DNA from: Bacteroidota bacterium
GTDB taxonomy: Bacteria > Bacteroidota > Bacteroidia > Bacteroidales > PUMT01
Direction of reading: 5' to 3'
NCBI GenBank assembly: GCA_003556985.1
Contig: PWPZ01000188.1
Location: 1-8,002 of the forward strand
DNA length: 8,002 bases
Shown here: piece after piece, positions 1-6,597 of the stretch
How positions within the stretch are numbered: the stretch's first letter is position 1
Layout of the letters: every line of letters starts with the position of its first letter
The notes under the pieces: generated by a model
Seen by the model: only the letters and a program-made list of their open reading frames with translations
Database searches by the model: none
What the model was told of the DNA's origin: nothing
Translations under genes and position numbers: made by a program

Positions 1-117
1 ATCTCCCTGCGGCGACTGTTCTCCAAAACATGGATGATGAAAAAGGCGGTGCGCAACAAAAACCCGGGTAAGGGCCACCATCCTTTACAGGATGAGCCGG
101 ATTATATTAAATTTTTA
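1..117. other. Edge strip downstream of hydE, no callable gene
   Basis: Nothing here can be assigned. Short open stretches run off the window edge in several frames. On the plus strand one frame would end at the TAA at 69-71, and could be the last 22 residues of a convergent gene. On the minus strand an ATG at 81-79 opens a frame that stays open to base 1 and could be the start of the gene after hydE. Neither stretch is long enough to show a family. A small inverted repeat (79-94) is listed separately. Confidence 0.5.
79..94 (-). terminator. Weak hairpin after hydE, possible terminator
   Basis: The arms CATCC and GGATG flank a six-base loop, and a GGC/GCC pair can extend the stem beyond an internal loop. 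Read on the minus strand it lies 24 bases past the hydE stop. A run of five T follows only after another CCCGGG block, so the T-tract is not directly adjacent as in a standard intrinsic terminator. It is either a weak terminator or chance. Confidence 0.2.
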
Positions 118-1206
118 TCACTTTTGGTTTCTTCTGAAAAAATGCTTCGAATCGCCCCATTCCCCATAGCCTATCTCATCACCTGCCATATGGATCCTTG
201 CCTCCAGGCAGCTGCTGCAATCTTCTGCCTCTTCATCAGTGCAGGGTTTATTTTCATAAAGCTTATAGCTGTCGCGGTACTTTCCTGGCGTGATATTCGG
301 CATTATCACATTGGCCCCGACCATAAGGGCTTTTTCCCTGCCCATGGGGTCAATTGCCTGTAAGGCGGTTGCTGCGGCAATGTTTATGTCTTTCATGATT
401 ATCCGCAGCAGAGCAATGGTTTTAAGGGCCAGATGAAAACGTTCGGCGGGAGGCATAAGCAGATTGCCAGGTTTGAACATGGGGGTATCACGATGCTCAA
501 TATACGGACCCAGGCCAACCATGTCAATTTCAAAATCGGTCATAAAAAGAATATCTCCGGCAATATCCTCCGGGGTCTGGTAGGGGAGACCCACCATAAT
601 TCCCGTTCCTGTCTGGTAACCAATGTTTTTTAAAGTCCGTAAACACTCCAGCCTTCTGTTGAAGTTATGGCTGTTGTCATCAGGATGTATTTTGGCGTAT
701 AGTTCGGGGCTGGATGATTCTATCCTGAGCAGATAGCGGTGAGCCCCGGCATCGAACCACCTCTGGTAAACATCTCCGGTTTGTTCACCCAGCGATAGTG
801 TAATGCCCAGTTCATTATTGCTGATACGCTTTATTTCTTTGAGAAGGCTTTCTATTCTGTCGGTAAACCCCTTGTTTTCTATTTCGCCCGATTGCAGTAC
901 AACTGAAGCATACCTGTTATTATATGCAAATTCCACGGCTTTGAGGATCTCCCTGTCGCCAAGGTTATACCGCCTGATGTTACGGTTATCACGCCTTATA
1001 CCACAGTAATAGCAGTTTTTTCCGCATATATTGGAAAACTCAATAAGTCCGCGATAATAGACCTTTTTCCCAACGTGCTCCGCCTTGGTTTCAGCCGCTT
1101 TCGCGTAAATAAGCTTTCTTTCCTTTTCATCGGCCGAAAGGAGTCGTATAAGATCTTCCCTTGAAAATTCTTCTTTTTCCAGTATTTTTTTTATATCGTA
1201 GCTCAT
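118..1206 (-). CDS. hydE: [FeFe]-hydrogenase H-cluster maturase HydE (radical SAM)
   Basis: HydE is a cytoplasmic radical S-adenosylmethionine enzyme. With HydF and HydG it builds the diiron subcluster of the [FeFe]-hydrogenase active site. The 362-residue product has the usual family length. The radical-SAM motif CX3CX2C is at C61, C65 and C68, inside the HydE-like context SNICGKNCYYCGIR, and a QSGE segment (105-108) matches the SAM-contacting GE motif. A TIM-barrel core runs to about residue 310. Near the C-terminus C322, C330 and C333 form CX7CX2C, the spacing of the accessory iron-sulfur site known from Thermotoga maritima HydE. The homologue PylB (methylornithine synthase) is less likely because its cysteine-loop context differs. 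The ATG at 1206 is preceded by AAAAGG, the nearest thing to a Shine-Dalgarno in the window. Neither hydF, hydG nor a hydrogenase gene is visible here; they may lie outside. The gap of 279 bp to the next gene upstream suggests it has its own promoter. Confidence 0.95.
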   Translation of the reverse strand: MSYDIKKILEKEEFSREDLIRLLSADEKERKLIYAKAAETKAEHVGKKVYYRGLIEFSNICGKNCYYCGIRRDNRNIRRYNLGDREILKAVEFAYNNRYASVVLQSGEIENKGFTDRIESLLKEIKRISNNELGITLSLGEQTGDVYQRWFDAGAHRYLLRIESSSPELYAKIHPDDNSHNFNRRLECLRTLKNIGYQTGTGIMVGLPYQTPEDIAGDILFMTDFEIDMVGLGPYIEHRDTPMFKPGNLLMPPAERFHLALKTIALLRIIMKDINIAAATALQAIDPMGREKALMVGANVIMPNITPGKYRDSYKLYENKPCTDEEAEDCSSCLEARIHMAGDEIGYGEWGDSKHFFRRNQK

Positions 1207-1337
1207 TGCCTTTTAAGGGTGATGTTCAAAACCATAAAGATACGTTGTTTGCAGCTATGGATTTTCCCCCGTGGCTCATTGCTTCACAGGTGATACCAAA
1301 CACCGGGCTCATTGCTTTACAGGTGATGTCCAGCACC
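1200..1337 (-). repeat. Three related copies of the hydE start context
   Basis: Two direct copies of a 32-bp unit lie at 1306-1337 and 1273-1304 (period 33 bp, 27 of 32 bases identical). A third, more diverged copy with a small insertion is at 1200-1233 and covers the hydE start codon and its leader. Read on the minus strand, all three share ATCACC followed a few bases later by GCAATGAGC. In the third copy that ATG is the real hydE start. This looks like local duplication of a leader or start segment. The spacing between copies is uneven (33 and about 73 bp) and there are no unique spacers, so it is not a CRISPR. Confidence 0.6.
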
Positions 1338-1378
1338 GGCCGGATATATGTAAAGTGTTCCGGTTTGCACATAAACAG

Positions 1379-1424
1379 CCTGAATAAATGCTTCCGGGCT
1401 ATGGCCCGGAAACACTTATTCAGG
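1379..1424. repeat. Long imperfect palindrome (hairpin) between the M3 peptidase gene and hydE
   Basis: Arms of 21 bases (1379-1399 and 1404-1424) pair at 19 positions around a four-base loop TATG. The inner stem is GC-rich (TTCCGGGC against GCCCGGAA) and the outer stem A/T-rich. It begins 61 bases past the stop of the upstream peptidase gene, so it may end that transcript. However, the minus-strand flank after the hairpin (CTGTTTATG) has no real T-run; the plus-strand flank (ATATTTCTTTTC) is richer in T but follows no plus-strand gene. A dispersed palindromic (REP- or MITE-like) element is an equally good reading. Confidence 0.6.
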
Positions 1425-1485
1425 ATATTTCTTTTCAGTTCCCGGAGGTTTTACGGGCGGTCCACCCCGGGCATTGCAAAGTGAC

Positions 1486-3600
1486 TTAATTCCTTTCCAT
1501 TAAACCCTTCTGGATAAGAAAAGGTTCAATGGATGGTTCATAACCACGAAACTTGACATAAGCTTCCATTCCTTCCCGGAGTGAGTTCTCGGCAAGGATA
1601 TATTTACGGAATCGTTCGGCCAGTTCCTGGTTGAACAGGTCGCCCGATTCCTTGAAGGCCATAAAGGCATCGGCATCAAGAACACCGGCCCAGCGGTATA
1701 CGTAGTAACCTGCGGCATATCCCGTTCCGAAGATATGACCGAAATATGTAGTGCGCCATCTGGGAACTATCTCGGAAGGGAGTCCGATATTTCTCATTGA
1801 TTCTTCCTCAAAAGCTGCCACATCTATTGTTTCTCTGTGATCGGTGGTGTGCCAGTCCATGTCAAGAAATGCGGAAGCCAGGTACTCAACATTCATAAAA
1901 CCCTGGTTAAAATGCTCTGCTCTCCTGAGCCGCTCAATAAGTTCATCGGGAATCGGCTCTCCTGTTTCATAGTGGATAGCGTATTCCTTCAGGAGCTCGG
2001 GCTCTCCTGCCCAATTTTCCAGTATCTGCGAGGGCAGCTCAACAAAATCCCTTGGCACGCTGCGGCTGGTTCTTCTGTACCTGCCTTCAGCAAAAAAATT
2101 GTGGAGCGCATGACCGAATTCATGAAAATAGGTGGTTGTCTCGTCCCAGCTGAGCATTGCGGGCCTGCCGCCGGCGGGCCTGCTGAAATTCATTACTATG
2201 GTAACTATGGGTGAAATTCTCTCTCCGTTGTCCCACGAACCTGAGCGATAAGTGCCGCACCATGCACCTCCTCTTTTACCCGGACGAGGATGTGGATCAA
2301 TATAAAGGATTCCCAGGTGGCTGCCGTCCCTGTCAAATACTTCGAACGCCTCAACTTCCTCGTGGTAGACCGGAACTTCGGTCCGCTCTTCAAATGTCAG
2401 TCCGAACAGCTTATTGGCAAGGAGGAAATTTCCGTCTCTTACGTTATCAATTGTGAAATAAGGACTTACTTCTTCGTCGTCCAGATCATAAAGTTCCTTT
2501 CGCAACTTCTCGGCATAATACCACCAGTCCCACGACTCAAGCTCAAAATCACCACCTTCCCTTTCGATGATTGCCTGCATCTGATCCCTTTCATTATTGG
2601 CCCTGGCAACAGCCGGTTCCCATACCTGGTAAAGGAAATCATAAACATTTTCAGGTGTTTGGGCCATCTGTATATCCAGAAAGAATTCAGCATAGTTATC
2701 GAAACCCATCAACCTTGCCATTTCCAGGCGCAGCTGCATAAGTTCGGCGAAAAGTTCCTTGTTGTCGTGTTCATTATTATTGTTGGCCTGCATGATAAAG
2801 CCGGTATAGATCTTTTCGCGGAGATCCCTTCTTTCCGAATATTGCAAAAAAGGTATCCAGCTTGGCTTATGAAGGGTTATCATCCATTTGCCTTCAAGAC
2901 CTTCCCTTTCTGCGGCCTCTGCGGCTGCCGATATTACCGACCGGGGCAGACCGGCAAGGTCTTCCTCGCTTTCCAGGATCAATTGAAAATCGTTTGTTTC
3001 TGCAAGCCGGTTTTCACCAAGCTGAAGCGATATCATTGACATTCTTTCCTTCAGCCTTTTCAGCTCTTCCTGTTTTTCTTCGGGAAGGGCGGCGCCGTTT
3101 CTTTCAAAATCACGGTAATACATTTCAACTACCCTGAGCTGTTCGTCATCGAGTCCGATATCCATTCTCTGCTCGTAAACAGCCTGGATTCTTTCGAAAA
3201 GTTCCTGGTTCATGCTTATCGCATTACTGTGGGCCGAAAGCATGGGGGTTGTTTCCCTGGCAATTTCCTGCAGGCGCTGGTTGGTTTCCGCCCCCCGGAG
3301 TCCGCCGAAAACAGCATTAACCCTGCCCAGCAGTTCGCCGGCATTGTCATAGGCCACAATGGTGTTTTCAAAAGTCGGCGATTCCGGATTTCCGGTAATT
3401 GCCTCTATCTCCTGTTTATGCACCCTGATCGCTTCTTCAATTGCGGGCAGGAAATGCTCGTCATCTATTTTGTCGAAGGGTGGGGCACCGAATGGAGTAT
3501 CGAATTCGGCAAGCAGTGGATTGTCTGTAATCCTGGAGGAGTCACTGCAGGATACCGCAAGTAATACCACAGGTAAAAACATAAAAAAGATTTTCTTCAT
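1486..3600 (-). CDS. dcp: Peptidyl-dipeptidase Dcp-like M3 family metallopeptidase, predicted lipoprotein
   Basis: This is a zinc peptidase of family M3A; Dcp enzymes release dipeptides from the C-terminus of short peptides. The product is 704 residues from the chosen ATG, the usual length. The N-terminus MKKIFFMFLPVVLLAVSC is a lipoprotein signal with the lipidated Cys at 18, so it probably works on a membrane outside the cytoplasm. The zinc site HEFGH is at 493-497 with catalytic E494, and the third ligand is probably E521 in DFVELPSQ. The segment FGHIFGTGYAAGYYVY (620-635) supplies the His and Tyr residues that position substrate in this family. The frame is open 22 codons further upstream to 3666, but that would put an extension before a good signal peptide, so 3600 is preferred. 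No Shine-Dalgarno is seen; the leader is A/T-rich. A 197-bp gap upstream and 279-bp gap downstream suggest a single-gene transcript. Oligopeptidase A-type activity cannot be excluded. Confidence 0.93.
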   Translation of the reverse strand: MKKIFFMFLPVVLLAVSCSDSSRITDNPLLAEFDTPFGAPPFDKIDDEHFLPAIEEAIRVHKQEIEAITGNPESPTFENTIVAYDNAGELLGRVNAVFGGLRGAETNQRLQEIARETTPMLSAHSNAISMNQELFERIQAVYEQRMDIGLDDEQLRVVEMYYRDFERNGAALPEEKQEELKRLKERMSMISLQLGENRLAETNDFQLILESEEDLAGLPRSVISAAAEAAEREGLEGKWMITLHKPSWIPFLQYSERRDLREKIYTGFIMQANNNNEHDNKELFAELMQLRLEMARLMGFDNYAEFFLDIQMAQTPENVYDFLYQVWEPAVARANNERDQMQAIIEREGGDFELESWDWWYYAEKLRKELYDLDDEEVSPYFTIDNVRDGNFLLANKLFGLTFEERTEVPVYHEEVEAFEVFDRDGSHLGILYIDPHPRPGKRGGAWCGTYRSGSWDNGERISPIVTIVMNFSRPAGGRPAMLSWDETTTYFHEFGHALHNFFAEGRYRRTSRSVPRDFVELPSQILENWAGEPELLKEYAIHYETGEPIPDELIERLRRAEHFNQGFMNVEYLASAFLDMDWHTTDHRETIDVAAFEEESMRNIGLPSEIVPRWRTTYFGHIFGTGYAAGYYVYRWAGVLDADAFMAFKESGDLFNQELAERFRKYILAENSLREGMEAYVKFRGYEPSIEPFLIQKGLMERN

Positions 3601-3638
3601 TTTAAAAATTGTTTTGATTATTGGTAGGTTATTTGCAC

Positions 3639-3666
3639 TAAATAATTTGTTTGAATTAAATGTCAA
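3639..3666 (-). promoter_or_regulatory. Candidate promoter of the M3 peptidase gene
   Basis: On the minus strand TTGACA (3666-3661) is followed after 16 bases by TATTTA (3644-3639), giving a leader of roughly 30 bases before the ATG at 3600. This resembles a general -35/-10 pair. The Bacteroidota consensus (TTTG, then TAnnTTTG) is not clearly matched, and the surroundings are A/T-rich, so a chance match is possible. Confidence 0.28.
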
Positions 3667-3745
3667 TCAATCAATCCGGAAAAGGTTAATGCAGAAAAAA
3701 TATAATTAATTGCCGAACCGGCTCCAAAGGATCAATCAATTCCGG
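3666..3745. repeat. Direct repeat pair in the M3 peptidase upstream spacer
   Basis: ATCAATCAATCCGG (3666-3679) recurs as ATCAATCAATTCCGG (3731-3745), 65 bp apart and with one extra T. One copy abuts the candidate promoter at 3639-3666. The core is itself a short ATCA/ATCAAT iteration, so it could be a regulator binding site or simple low-complexity sequence. Confidence 0.35.
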
Positions 3746-3797
3746 TTTTACCATGTTTGATGTAATATGTTATATCGCCATAAGCGTTTCCATTTGA

Positions 3798-4352
3798 TCA
3801 ATAGCTGTTATAGCTTACAATACGGTTCATTTCCTTTCTCCTTTTCTTTCTTTTATTTCCGGCCGGGTATCCGAGTGTTATAATCAGCATCGGCCGTTTA
3901 TTATCCGGAATATTCAGAAGCTTCCTGACCCCCGGTTCGTCGAACCAGCCTATCATACAGGTGCCCAGTCCCTCGGCCGCAGCCTGGAGGCAGAAATGGG
4001 ATGCGGCGATTCCTACGTCCATAAGGGTATATTTTTTGCTTTTAACCAGTTCGCCGAATTTAGATGTCAGATTGGGTTTTTCCATTATAAGGACCACATG
4101 CAGGGGAGCCTGGCGGGTGAAGTGATTAATGGGGATCAGCCTTCCCGATGTGGTAAGTTCTGCCAGTGAATTTTTTATTTCACTGTCGTTTACCACTATG
4201 AATTTCCAGGGTTGTGCATTGCAGGCCGACGGAGCCAGTCTTGCAGCTTCCAGGCAACGGTTGAGTTTCTCTTCCTCCACAGGTTTATCATGGTACTTTC
4301 GGTCACTTTGCCTTTCATTTGCAAGTTTTAAAAAATCTGTACTTTCGGCCAT
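3798..4352 (-). CDS. Nitroreductase family protein (FMN-dependent oxidoreductase)
   Basis: This is a small 184-residue member of the nitroreductase fold, cytoplasmic, normally a homodimer with FMN and using NAD(P)H. RQSDRKY (14-20) matches the Arg-Ser-Arg cluster that grips the FMN phosphate. LAPSACNAQPWKFIVV (39-54) is the typical flavin-side loop with Ser, Asn and Gln-Pro-Trp. DVGIAASHFCLQAAAEGLG (112-130) is the conserved helix leading to TCMIGWF. MLIITLGYPAG (155-165) is the C-terminal flavin-contact strand. The tail after 165 is strongly basic (KRKKRRKE). The physiological substrate cannot be read from sequence; family members reduce nitroaromatics, quinones, enones or other flavin acceptors. 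The ATG at 4352 lacks a Shine-Dalgarno but fits the family N-terminus (FLKLANERQS). The TIP30-like gene ends 73 bp upstream on the same strand, so the two may be co-transcribed. Confidence 0.92.
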   Translation of the reverse strand: MAESTDFLKLANERQSDRKYHDKPVEEEKLNRCLEAARLAPSACNAQPWKFIVVNDSEIKNSLAELTTSGRLIPINHFTRQAPLHVVLIMEKPNLTSKFGELVKSKKYTLMDVGIAASHFCLQAAAEGLGTCMIGWFDEPGVRKLLNIPDNKRPMLIITLGYPAGNKRKKRRKEMNRIVSYNSY

Positions 4353-4425
4353 AGAGATTATTCATTACATAAATCAGTTAAATAACGAGGTAAAGGCAAA
4401 TTAATTTTGCGGACTGTAGCACATA

Positions 4426-5088
4426 TTATTCTTTGAGTTGCAGTTCAATTTCATGTGATTCAAAAAAGATCTTTCCGGTATCTGTATTTGCCAGGTTCAC
4501 CATTGCTGCTGCTAGGGTCTCTGCCTCAATGGGCCGGTATTTTCTTAATTTTCCCCTGAACATAAATCCTGCCGGTTTGATCAGCAGTTTGGCCGTTTCT
4601 TCAAGAAACCGGAACTCTTCCCTTTTTCCCAGAAGCATGGAGGGCCTCAGGATGACCAGTTTTTTGAAACCAATTTCATACAATTTCTTTTCCATTTCCC
4701 CTTTTGTTCTGAGATAGAAGCCACGGCTTTCCGGATCGGCTCCAACCGAAGAAATTACAAGGAAGGAGGGAACCTTATTTTTGGATGCAATGCCAGCTAT
4801 CTTTAACGGGAAGTCGTAATCAACCTTCCTGAAGTTATCTTTGCTGCCTGCTTTTTTAATGGTAGTGCCAAGGCAGCAAAAAACATCGTCTCCTTTTATC
4901 TCTTTTTCATATTTTTCAATTTCTTCCAGAGGGGTTATTATTACCTCTGTCTTGACGCTGTCAGATTGTATGGCCGATCTGGAAAATACCTTTATTTTCT
5001 TATATCTTTGATCAGCGATGAGTTTTTCAAGCAGATGGGAACCCGTCAGGCCGGTTGCCCCGAACAGAAGTGCGGTCTTGTTTTTCAT
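4426..5088 (-). CDS. NAD(P)-binding Rossmann-fold protein, TIP30/YbjT-like atypical SDR
   Basis: The 220-residue product is an atypical short-chain dehydrogenase-like protein. The nucleotide-binding glycine motif GATGLTG (10-16) starts the first beta-alpha unit. CCLGTTIKKAGS (71-82) followed by FRKVD (86-90) is the signature stretch of the HTATIP2/YbjT group. SS at 113-114 and YLRTK (125-129) sit where the SDR Ser and Tyr-x-x-x-Lys act. RPSMLLG (148-154) is the usual substrate-side loop. It is expected to be a cytoplasmic protein binding NADPH or NADH; no substrate is established for the bacterial members, so a reaction is not assigned. The frame is open 19 codons further upstream, but the family begins directly before the first strand (MKNKTALLFG), so the ATG at 5088 is preferred. 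No Shine-Dalgarno is evident. It is divergent from the TPR gene and upstream of the nitroreductase gene. Confidence 0.88.
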   Translation of the reverse strand: MKNKTALLFGATGLTGSHLLEKLIADQRYKKIKVFSRSAIQSDSVKTEVIITPLEEIEKYEKEIKGDDVFCCLGTTIKKAGSKDNFRKVDYDFPLKIAGIASKNKVPSFLVISSVGADPESRGFYLRTKGEMEKKLYEIGFKKLVILRPSMLLGKREEFRFLEETAKLLIKPAGFMFRGKLRKYRPIEAETLAAAMVNLANTDTGKIFFESHEIELQLKE

Positions 5089-5192
5089 AATTTGTAAAAG
5101 TAAAAAAAAACGGCCGGGATGCAGATATTTTATAACATATCGCACTGTTTTCTCGTAAGAAAGTATTAACCAGCCGCAGGGTTTATTGATCG

Positions 5193-5224
5193 TTTTACTA
5201 AAATACTGTTAATTAATATATTTA
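5193..5224 (+). promoter_or_regulatory. Candidate Bacteroidota-type promoter of the TPR gene
   Basis: TATATTTA (5217-5224) matches seven of eight positions of the Bacteroidota -7 consensus TAnnTTTG. TTTT (5193-5196), a one-off match to the -33 TTTG element, sits 20 bases upstream. The predicted transcript would start only a few bases before the ATG at 5238, a short leader. The whole 5146-5237 stretch is A/T-rich, which raises the chance of a false match. Confidence 0.3.
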
Positions 5225-5237
5225 AAGTCAGGTTTTT

Positions 5238-6593
5238 ATGAATAATAGAACAATTATAGCAGGCTCCGTTGTGATTCTTGTACTGATAACATTTCTGGGA
5301 AGATACCCCCTTGCCCGCTATTATTATAATAAAGGGCTTGAAAACAGGGAAAGTGAACTGTTCAGTGAATCCCTGGATAATTTTTCACGAGCTGTCAGGC
5401 TCAATAGCGGTTTTCTGGAGGCCCGTTTTGAGGAAGCACTCGGGCATGCAATACTTGGCGACGACGACACTGCCATTCAGTTATTTTCAAAGATAACCGG
5501 GATGGATAACCAGTACGCAAAAGCCTTTTTTTACCGTGGTGAATCCTATTCTGTTACCGGCAAATATGAATTGTCGATAGAAGATTTCACCCGTTCTGCA
5601 GAACTGGGTTATGAACCGGCGTTGTCATATACAAACCGGGGAGTGGCGAGTCAGAAACTAAACCAATATGAAAGAGCGCTGGGTGATTTCACAAAGGCAA
5701 TAGAAACCGATCCGGCCCTGGGGCGGGCATGGTTCCACCGAGGGGTCCTTAAAGCAAACCTTGGCGATTTTGCCGGAGCAGTCGACGATTATAACATGGC
5801 AATTGAGTATGATGGTGAGAATCCCGAACTATACCGTTTAAGGGGAACCACAATGGCCAGCCTGGATAATTTTATTGATGCGATTGATGATTATAACCGG
5901 GTTATAGAATTAGGAGACGGCTCTGCCGGTCTTTATAAACAGAGGGGGATATTCAAAAGGCGGATAAGTGATTACGATGGGGCAATAAATGATTTGAGCC
6001 TGGCTCTGCAATATGATCAGGATGATGCTGAGATATGGTATCACCGGGGCACTGCCTATGCCAGCAGCGGTCAGCTTGAAAATGCAATGGATGATCTTGA
6101 CAGGTCGATCGGAGCAGATGGTACCAATCCGCTGGCGTACATGAACAGGGGACTGGTCTGGCTGCGGAGGGGCAGGGCCCGTGAAGCCGGTGCCGACCTG
6201 GGCAGGTCGGTCGAGCTGGATGATACCAATCCGCAGGCATATTATCTTCTTGGCACAGCCAGGGCCATGAACGGCGATTACCAGGGTTCCATTTCCGATT
6301 TTTCAGTTGCCATAGCTCTGGACAGTTCTCACGCCATGGCATATTTTAACCGGGGTATTTCAAAAGGTATCCTTGGAATTCATGAAGAGGCGATAAGTGA
6401 TTTTGACTTGTCACTCCGCCTTCAGCCCGATAATCCCGGCGCATATCTGCAACGGGCCGTTTCACGTATTAACCTGAATGATATGGAAGGAGGCTGTGAG
6501 GATTTGCGGACCGCCCTTGAAGCAGGCATGGCAGATGCAGAGCCCATGCTTAACATGTATTGCTCCGGGCGCGATAACGTGATAGTGCGATAA
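5238..6593 (+). CDS. Membrane-anchored tetratricopeptide repeat (TPR) protein
   Basis: The 451-residue protein has an N-terminal hydrophobic segment (about 5-21, IIAGSVVILVLITFLG) with no lipobox or clear cleavage site, so it is probably a signal anchor with the rest in the periplasm. From about 26 to 433 it consists of twelve back-to-back 34-residue TPR units in unbroken register, for example units starting near 94, 128, 162, 196, 230 and 264. Most carry the pattern of an aromatic, then RG near the start, and DF or DY plus an Ala-Ile in the second helix. TPR superhelices bind other proteins or peptides; no enzyme domain is present and the partner is unknown. The last unit carries GGCEDLRTALEAG and ends in MYC, a capping pattern common in Bacteroidota TPR proteins. 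It is the only plus-strand gene, is divergent from the TIP30-like gene, and stops four bases before the end of sucB. Confidence 0.92.
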   Translation: MNNRTIIAGSVVILVLITFLGRYPLARYYYNKGLENRESELFSESLDNFSRAVRLNSGFLEARFEEALGHAILGDDDTAIQLFSKITGMDNQYAKAFFYRGESYSVTGKYELSIEDFTRSAELGYEPALSYTNRGVASQKLNQYERALGDFTKAIETDPALGRAWFHRGVLKANLGDFAGAVDDYNMAIEYDGENPELYRLRGTTMASLDNFIDAIDDYNRVIELGDGSAGLYKQRGIFKRRISDYDGAINDLSLALQYDQDDAEIWYHRGTAYASSGQLENAMDDLDRSIGADGTNPLAYMNRGLVWLRRGRAREAGADLGRSVELDDTNPQAYYLLGTARAMNGDYQGSISDFSVAIALDSSHAMAYFNRGISKGILGIHEEAISDFDLSLRLQPDNPGAYLQRAVSRINLNDMEGGCEDLRTALEAGMADAEPMLNMYCSGRDNVIVR

Positions 6594-6597
6594 AGCA

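Noticed and set aside
1..363. Plus-strand open frame running from the window edge across the 3' end of hydE
   Set aside because: It overlaps the end of hydE, including the conserved CX7CX2C region, for about 245 bp on the opposite strand and resembles no family.
1235..1242. TATCTTTA on the minus strand as a -7 promoter element for hydE
   Set aside because: It matches seven of eight consensus positions, but no TTTG-like -33 element sits 19-21 bases upstream.
1273..1337. Short direct repeats considered as a CRISPR array
   Set aside because: There are only two adjacent units with no unique spacers between them, plus one diverged copy, and no cas genes.
2290..3039. Long plus-strand open frame (249 codons) opposite the M3 peptidase gene
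   Set aside because: It lies wholly antisense to a well-supported peptidase, has no recognisable domain, and long antisense frames are common opposite conserved coding DNA.
3601..3666. 22-residue N-terminal extension of the M3 peptidase
   Set aside because: It would bury a clear lipoprotein signal peptide and overlap the candidate promoter; the ATG at 3600 is the better start.
3716..3750. AACCGG/CCGGTT inverted repeat as a terminator for the nitroreductase gene
   Set aside because: The stem is only six base pairs with a 20-base loop and no adjacent T-run.
5089..5145. 19-residue N-terminal extension of the TIP30-like protein
   Set aside because: The family begins immediately before the GATGLTG strand; the extension is encoded by A/T-rich leader DNA.
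5953..6342. Minus-strand open frame inside the TPR gene with a repeated WYHPARPTC-like pattern
   Set aside because: Its apparent repeats simply reflect the 102-bp TPR period on the other strand.
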